Position numbers and translations under genes: made by a program. A stretch of DNA of 43,232 nucleotides, taken from positions 1 through 43,232 of the forward strand of contig DYJH01000006.1 of the NCBI GenBank assembly GCA_020723255.1, in the 5' to 3' direction. The stretch's first letter is position 1. Each line of letters starts with the position of its first letter. The notes beneath the pieces are model-generated. The model was not told where the DNA came from. It did not search any database and saw only the letters and a program-made list of their open reading frames with translations. Shown piece after piece: positions 38,267-43,232 of the stretch. Origin of the DNA: Desulfonema limicola (GTDB taxonomy: Bacteria > Desulfobacterota > Desulfobacteria > Desulfobacterales > RPRI01).

Positions 38267-38635
38267 ATGAAAAAAAATGTTTTAAGGAATGAAGGAGGTT
38301 TTACACTGATTGAAATCATCGCAGTTTTGGTCATACTTGGCATCCTGGCCTCCGTGGCCGTGCCTAAGTATTTGGATATGCAAACACAGGCAAGACAGAA
38401 TGCCGTACAAGGCGCCGTAGCTGCGCTGCAATCGACCGCTACTCTGGAGTATGCAAAGAATCTGCTTACAACCCCGTCGACAACGACCTATACGCCCACT
38501 TCACCGGTTGTAGTTGGTGATTTTAGCGGCACCATAGCAAATGCTGCCGGGGTGGTAACTGTCACAGTGACTGGTGGACCGACGTGGTGGGCCAGTTCCA
38601 TCACAGGCAACTCAAAATCTTTTTCAATCTATTGA
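38267..38635 (+). CDS. Cluster B short type IV prepilin
   Basis: LRNEGG|FTLIEIIAVLVILGILASVAVPKYLDMQTQARQNAVQGAV; Thr/Ser/Pro-rich stretch TTPSTTTYTPTSP. Confidence 0.95.
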   Translation: MKKNVLRNEGGFTLIEIIAVLVILGILASVAVPKYLDMQTQARQNAVQGAVAALQSTATLEYAKNLLTTPSTTTYTPTSPVVVGDFSGTIANAAGVVTVTVTGGPTWWASSITGNSKSFSIY

Positions 38636-38667
38636 TTTATGCCGAGTTATCGGTACAATTTGTGATG

Positions 38668-38708
38668 CATAGAGATAGCTGATCATAACCTGATCAGCTA
38701 TCTCTATG
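38668..38708. other. 18-bp perfect stem / 5-nt loop hairpin downstream of the prepilin
   Basis: CATAGAGATAGCTGATCA 38668-38685; TAACC; TGATCAGCTATCTCTATG 38691-38708; overlaps called start of next ORF. Confidence 0.75.
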
Positions 38709-40757
38709 TTAGCTTCCTTTATGGATATGAAACATTGCCCCTGGTCCGGCCTCTTAACTTACGTCCTGATTGTGTGCGCCATTATCGGTTTGACGATCTT
38801 TGCTTACAAAGGTCTTGGCGGACACCAATTTCTCAATTTTGACGATGACGTTTACGTAGCCACAAATAATCATGTGAAAAACGGCTTCACATGGGAGGGA
38901 CTGAAGTGGGCTTTTACCTTCACTGATGTTTCCTACTGGCAGCCCCTGGCGTTATTGTCCCACATGCTGGATTGCCAGCTTTTTGGCGTGAAACCGGGGC
39001 CCCATCTACTGATGAATCTGATGTTCCACATAGTTAACTCTCTTCTTCTGTTTCTGATTCTTAGGAAAATGACGGGCGCTGAAATCAAGGCCGCCCTGGT
39101 GGCCTTATTATTTGCCCTTCATCCCCTGAACTGCGATTCCATTGCCTGGCTGGCAGAAAGAAAAACCGTTTTGAGTGCCCTGTTTTTTCTGGCGGCGATC
39201 CATACTTACATTTCTTATGCGCAAGGAAAAAGAAATTGGCTCTTTGCCGTTACATTGGGTCTTTATGCCTTAGGTCTGATGAGTAAACCCGCCATTCTTA
39301 CCTTTCCTTTTCTCCTTTTGGTATTGGATTACTGGCCGCTGGGCAGGTTGCGGCATTACGATCCTTATGCTTCCGAGAGTAAAACAGTGTCAAGAGGTCA
39401 TTGGGAAAGATTGGTTGCTTTGTGTAAATCAAACAATGTTTCACTTATCCTGGAGAAAGCGCCTTTTCTTGTTCTATCCCTGCTTTCGGCATCCCTGACC
39501 ATGGCTTCGGTCATGGATGCTCACATGGTGGTCGGTAACCGGCTTATCCCGCTTTCTCTGCGGATTTATAATCTCTTTGTTTCCATTGTGCATTACTTGC
39601 GCAATATCTTCTGGCCGGTCGAATTATCCATTTTCTATCCTTTCCCGAAAACGATTGTCCTGTCAGAGCTGTTTCTGGCGCTGCTGATTGAAGCTTCGGC
39701 AAGCTTTCTGGCTTTTAAAATGAGGAAGGAAAGGCCTTGGCTTTTAGCGGGATGGTGCTGGTTTCTCATCGCCTTGGCGCCAGCCTGCGGCCTGGTACAG
39801 GCGGGTCTATGGCCCGCAATTGCCAACCGTTTCATGTACCTGCCCCTGATGGGGATTTTAGTGATGCTGGTCTGGGAAGGCGACGAACGATTAAAGGGAG
39901 CTTATTCGCGAGTTTTAAAGGTCATTTTATGCAGTGCCTTGCTGATTTTCCTTCTCTCTTTGACCCATCTCCAGAATATCTATTATTCCAATAGTTTTTC
40001 CTTATTTAACCGCTGTCTGAGCGTGGTCGGCAAAAATGAACTGGCGCTCAATAATTTAGGCCAGTCACTGGCTACTTTAGGCCGGGTAAACGAGGCCATG
40101 CAGAATTTTGCTGAGAACATCAAACTTAATCCGATGCAGGCTACATCTTACAGTAATTACGGTACCTGTTTAGTCGCCAAGGGCGATGATCTTCAAGCCA
40201 TCCCCTATTTCCAAAAGGCGATTGCCCTTAATCCCAGGCTGATTGTTCCCTACATACATCTTGGCCTCATACAGAACCGGCGAGGGTATAAAAACGAAGC
40301 GGTAAAGATCATGGAGAAAGCACTGCAAATCGACCAAAATAATTTGGAGGCGCACAATAATTTGGGCGCCATCCTTGCCGAGCAGGGCAAATTTTCTGCA
40401 GCGGCGTCGCATTTCTTATTTGTTTTGAAAGCAGACCCCGCGCATGTACAGGCGAGGCTCAATCTGGCTAGCGCCTATGAAGAGACGGGTCTGTATGCTG
40501 AAGCCATGGTCGAGTACGAAACCCTCGATAAATCATTGACCCGCAACAAGGGCTATGTGCACTATCGAATTGCCCGCCTGTATGCACAAAAGGGTATGTT
40601 CAGGGAATGTGTCAATTACCTATCGGCGGCCCGGAAAGAAAATTTGAAGGTGGGGGAATATATTAAAACAGATAAGAAATTCGACGGTTTTCGAGCATCA
40701 GCGTTTTCTGCGCCATTTCTGGAAGATCAAAAAAAGAGACTTTCCGGGGTTGAATAG
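38706..40757 (+). CDS. Multi-TM GT-C/PMT-like protein with C-terminal TPR repeats (candidate glycosyltransferase)
   Basis: 683 aa; LNFDDDVYVATNNHVKNGFTWEGLKWAFTF, HPLNCDSIAWLAERKTVLSALFFLAAIHTYI, many TMs, then TPRs (NNLGQSLATLGRVNEAMQNFAENIKLNPMQATSYSNYG). Alternative start ATG 38721. Confidence 0.85.
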   Translation: MLASFMDMKHCPWSGLLTYVLIVCAIIGLTIFAYKGLGGHQFLNFDDDVYVATNNHVKNGFTWEGLKWAFTFTDVSYWQPLALLSHMLDCQLFGVKPGPHLLMNLMFHIVNSLLLFLILRKMTGAEIKAALVALLFALHPLNCDSIAWLAERKTVLSALFFLAAIHTYISYAQGKRNWLFAVTLGLYALGLMSKPAILTFPFLLLVLDYWPLGRLRHYDPYASESKTVSRGHWERLVALCKSNNVSLILEKAPFLVLSLLSASLTMASVMDAHMVVGNRLIPLSLRIYNLFVSIVHYLRNIFWPVELSIFYPFPKTIVLSELFLALLIEASASFLAFKMRKERPWLLAGWCWFLIALAPACGLVQAGLWPAIANRFMYLPLMGILVMLVWEGDERLKGAYSRVLKVILCSALLIFLLSLTHLQNIYYSNSFSLFNRCLSVVGKNELALNNLGQSLATLGRVNEAMQNFAENIKLNPMQATSYSNYGTCLVAKGDDLQAIPYFQKAIALNPRLIVPYIHLGLIQNRRGYKNEAVKIMEKALQIDQNNLEAHNNLGAILAEQGKFSAAASHFLFVLKADPAHVQARLNLASAYEETGLYAEAMVEYETLDKSLTRNKGYVHYRIARLYAQKGMFRECVNYLSAARKENLKVGEYIKTDKKFDGFRASAFSAPFLEDQKKRLSGVE

Positions 40758-41180
40758 CGTTGCGGCTTTTGCAGGTATGTTCTAAATAATCCGGTTAATC
40801 TGATTGATCCATGGGGGCTGTGTTCGGAATATAATAATCTATCATTGGGCGAGAGAATAGGAGCGCAAGTACAGGGGCAGTTGGAATATAGTGGACTTAA
40901 ACCTAATACAGGCAAATTGATAACGGTTCAAACACCTAATTTTACCCAAGGCCAACTGGAGGCAATTTCTAAGATTGGTATAGGTAGTGCTCTTATAACT
41001 GGCGGAACAATGTATCTTCCAGAGGGCGCACCAGCAATTGCCTTAGGAATTCCTATTCTATCTGAGGGTTTAACACTTGGTGCGGTTGAATTTATTTTTA
41101 AGTGTGATACAAGTAATATCCCATCCGAATGGGAAGTGTTTGGAAAAGCGGTAAATGGAATTTATAAGAACAGACGGTAA
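40758..41180 (+). pseudogene. Orphan Rhs C-terminal tip: end of Rhs core fused to a putative membrane-active toxin domain
   Basis: In-frame reading before the called ORF (40845..41180) gives RCGFCRYVLNNPVNLIDPWGLCSEYNNLSLGERIGAQVQGQ...; YVLNNPVNLIDPWGL is an Rhs core-terminal motif; the rest of the core is missing. Confidence 0.75.
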
Positions 41181-41188
41181 ATAAACAA

Positions 41189-41398
41189 ATGCATAAAATA
41201 ATAAATTTAATAGAAGCAGGTTTTGGCCTAATAACAGCAGGTTGGATGCTTTTATATTACTTAGGCAAGCTTAATTATAAAGGTGAAAAAGAGGAGAGAA
41301 GGCGAAAAAAGGTTGAAAAATATGGTGTTTTATCAGTTATAGTTATATTAGTTTTAATTATTAGTAGTATATCTTTAATCATATTAACGATAGTCTAA
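41189..41398 (+). CDS. Small two-TM protein, candidate immunity partner of the Rhs tip
   Basis: 69 aa; two hydrophobic segments (FGLITAGWMLLYYLG; VLSVIVILVLIISSISLIILTIV) immediately downstream. Confidence 0.5.
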   Translation: MHKIINLIEAGFGLITAGWMLLYYLGKLNYKGEKEERRRKKVEKYGVLSVIVILVLIISSISLIILTIV

Positions 41399-41538
41399 TG
41401 GAAAAATGCTAAGCAGCTTAAGGTTTTTTCTTTAATCGCTTTTCTGTTTTTTGGGAGGGCGGAGGAAGAATGATAAAATCAGATGCCGCTAACCTTATTG
41501 TTTACGCTCTGCCTGGCGTGAGCCGTTGCTTCTGATTG

Positions 41539-41606
41539 CATAATCTGAATTATCTCGACGCCTTGCAGTACTTTTTGCAGTGTTGGATAATTAAGTTCAG
41601 ATTATG
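41539..41606. repeat. Long intergenic imperfect hairpin (CATAATCTGAATTATC / GATAATTAAGTTCAGATTATG)
   Basis: CATAATCTGAA 41539-41549 pairs with TTCAGATTATG 41596-41606; TTATC 41550-41554 with GATAA 41586-41590. Confidence 0.6.
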
Positions 41607-41666
41607 TAAGAAGATGCAGGGGCCCTGACAAGGGGGTTAAGATGACAGCGGCTACCTTGATGTTTA

Positions 41667-42056
41667 TCATTCCAGAACTTCAACAAATTGGGAATTTCTG
41701 ATAACAGGATCATTGGTAATAAGCGGCAATCCAAGATATCTGGCGGTAGCGGCAATAAGATGGTCGTGCAGTTCCGGAATATCATCAATCTCGGCAGCGG
41801 TTTTAAGAATATCAAAACTAAGCGGCTCAAATTGATAGTTCTGGCTTTTGAAAAGCTCTTCTGTTTGAAGCAGGCTAACATTAATTCTATTTTTTTCAAA
41901 CAAGTAAAGCATCTCCATCAAGACAATTGCCGGAATGATGATAATGCTTTCTCCTCTATCTGCGGACTGATAAGCCCGATGAGATCTTTCATTGATTGTT
42001 TTTTTACCCATCATAATTTTTACAAGAGCCTGAGTATCGGTTACAAAGCTATCCAT
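41667..42056 (-). CDS. PIN-domain toxin (VapC-like)
   Basis: MDSFVTDTQALVKIMMGKK...IIIPAIVLMEMLYLFEK...IPELHDHLIAATARYLGLPLITNDPVIR; ORF track starts at 42077, MDSFVTD at ~42056 is likelier. Confidence 0.88.
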   Translation of the reverse strand: MDSFVTDTQALVKIMMGKKTINERSHRAYQSADRGESIIIIPAIVLMEMLYLFEKNRINVSLLQTEELFKSQNYQFEPLSFDILKTAAEIDDIPELHDHLIAATARYLGLPLITNDPVIRNSQFVEVLE

Positions 42057-42300
42057 TATAAAACTCCTGATCAACATGCTTCCATGTCTGCTGCTTAAAC
42101 TCTTTCAATTTGGAAAGGTCGATATCATGCCCTTTTAGAATTCCTTCAAGTTTGACCAACTTTTTTTCCCCAAGCTTTTTTTTATGCCTCATAAAATCAA
42201 TAAAATTGGCAATATCGCCTAAATCTTGCTCGGAAAAGCCAATCAGCTTGTTGTAAATCTCATGTTTGGTTATAGCTGCCTTATTCATTTTATTCTCCAT
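42049..42300 (-). CDS. Putative antitoxin of the PIN toxin
   Basis: 83 aa, directly upstream of the PIN gene in the same orientation; no confident family assignment. Confidence 0.55.
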   Translation of the reverse strand: MENKMNKAAITKHEIYNKLIGFSEQDLGDIANFIDFMRHKKKLGEKKLVKLEGILKGHDIDLSKLKEFKQQTWKHVDQEFYNG

Positions 42301-42303
42301 CGC

Positions 42304-42693
42304 TTATATTTCTTTTTGAACAGCCAGGTTTTGAAATTTGTTTTTCATGATAAAGGTGTCCAGAATTTCTAAAATTGTTCCTTTATCCTTGTCGCTGAGT
42401 CTGTCAATATCTTCAAGCCTTCTTAAAAGCTCTTTGTCTTTGATATTTACTTTGGCCGGTTTGCCCTGGGCCTCGGAGGCCAAATAATCAAGAGAAACAT
42501 CAAATACATCCGCAAGCTTCATTAGGACTTCGGTAGAGGGAATATTACGTCCTCTTTCATAAGCCGAAACCTGTTTCTGGTGAATCCTCATTTTGCTTCC
42601 GAGCTGCGCTTGTGACCAGTTTTTTTCCTGCCTAAGTTGTTTGATTTTTTCTTTAATAGCCATGCTAAATTCCCTTTCATTATAAAATATCAT
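42304..42693 (-). CDS. XRE-family HTH transcriptional regulator
   Basis: KIKQLRQEKNWSQAQLGSKMRIHQKQVSAYERGRNIPSTEVLMKLADVFDVSLDYLA. Confidence 0.95.
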   Translation of the reverse strand: MIFYNEREFSMAIKEKIKQLRQEKNWSQAQLGSKMRIHQKQVSAYERGRNIPSTEVLMKLADVFDVSLDYLASEAQGKPAKVNIKDKELLRRLEDIDRLSDKDKGTILEILDTFIMKNKFQNLAVQKEI

Positions 42694-42840
42694 GCTATTG
42701 GGTATATTACACTATTTGTGTTTAACTTTTCCAGAAAAAAAACCATATTGCACTTGATATAAAGAAATGATCAGGGTATTAATTATCCCCAATAGCATTA
42801 CACTTGTTTAAGGATTTTGGCAGAAAAAAGGCCATCAACT
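42692..42840. promoter_or_regulatory. Candidate XRE operator region: 11-bp inverted repeat plus imperfect direct repeat
   Basis: ATGCTATTGGG 42692-42702 vs CCCAATAGCAT 42788-42798; ATTACACT..TGTTTAA..TTTT..CAGAAAAAA..CCAT at 42706- and 42797-. Confidence 0.4.
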
Positions 42841-43055
42841 TAAAACTCGGCAGGCTGTTACAGAATTAAATAGTCCAAAATTCCCTCATGGCCTGAATAT
42901 ATAAAATTTCAGAAACCTTTCCTGTCTTTCCCTCTCACCGGCACTTGAAATATTATTAAGGCTGAAAGATTCGATATGGCAAATGGTTTTACACGCTAAA
43001 AACCTGGCGCTACAGAAAATGTCGCTTTTTTATGGCATAACTGGCGGCCTGGGTC

Positions 43056-43232
43056 TTATGCCAGGCATGTATTAAGGCTAACGGCATGTTTGTCGCAACA
43101 GGTCGCTATCTTTTTTATATTATGTGCAATACACATCAGGCCAAATTCTCCTTTTACCTTTGCGATACCTCGTACTAAAAATTGCCTGAAGGCCAGATTG
43201 AACTTTATATTTCCAAAAACCGGCTCAACCGT
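43056..43232 (-). mobile_element. C-terminal end of an IS1182/IS5-like transposase (runs off the window)
   Basis: Minus strand: TVEPVFGNIKFNLAFRQFLVRGIAKVKGEFGLMCIAHNIKKIATCCDKHAVSLNTCLA*; VEPVFGNIK and LxCxAHNxKK are typical of this transposase C-terminus; not in the ORF track because it is open at the edge. Confidence 0.88.

Noticed and set aside
1-43232. CRISPR arrays, rRNA or tRNA genes
   Set aside because: No regularly spaced repeats and no recognisable tRNA/rRNA sequence seen by eye; tRNAscan/Infernal would be needed to exclude them formally.

Overview
43.2 kb window that looks like a Desulfobacterota-type chromosome (lineage is inference from gene style and repeat types only). Left part (1-15 kb): a minus-strand run ispF-cysS-uvrB-uvrC flanked by two OmpA-like barrel/TSP3 paralogs, a small operon of two STAS-like paralogs around an unknown protein, a Cys-rich miniprotein, Hsp20, two histidine kinase/response regulator pairs and a Phd/RelE-type TA module. 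Middle: two complete-looking but distinct MSHA/type IV pilus-type II secretion-like assembly clusters side by side. Cluster A (16.3-28.4 kb) is AT-richer, with the two halves transcribed convergently. Cluster B (28.7-38.2 kb) is visibly GC-richer, all on +, and followed by a GT-C/TPR membrane protein. Right part (40.76 kb to end): an orphan Rhs C-terminal tip with a possible membrane immunity partner, an XRE/antitoxin/PIN operon and the C-terminal end of an IS1182/IS5-like transposase. Most notable: a GspE ATPase carrying an in-frame tandem duplication of about 266 aa with a degraded Asp-box in copy 1; the paired pilus systems with an apparent compositional island; perfect 18-20 bp hairpins next to prepilin genes; a G9 tract at the start of the cluster B secretin; a frameshifted cluster B GspF; an orphan Rhs-CT; and a MITE-like element with a 17-bp perfect inverted repeat overlapping the called start of a pilus TPR gene.
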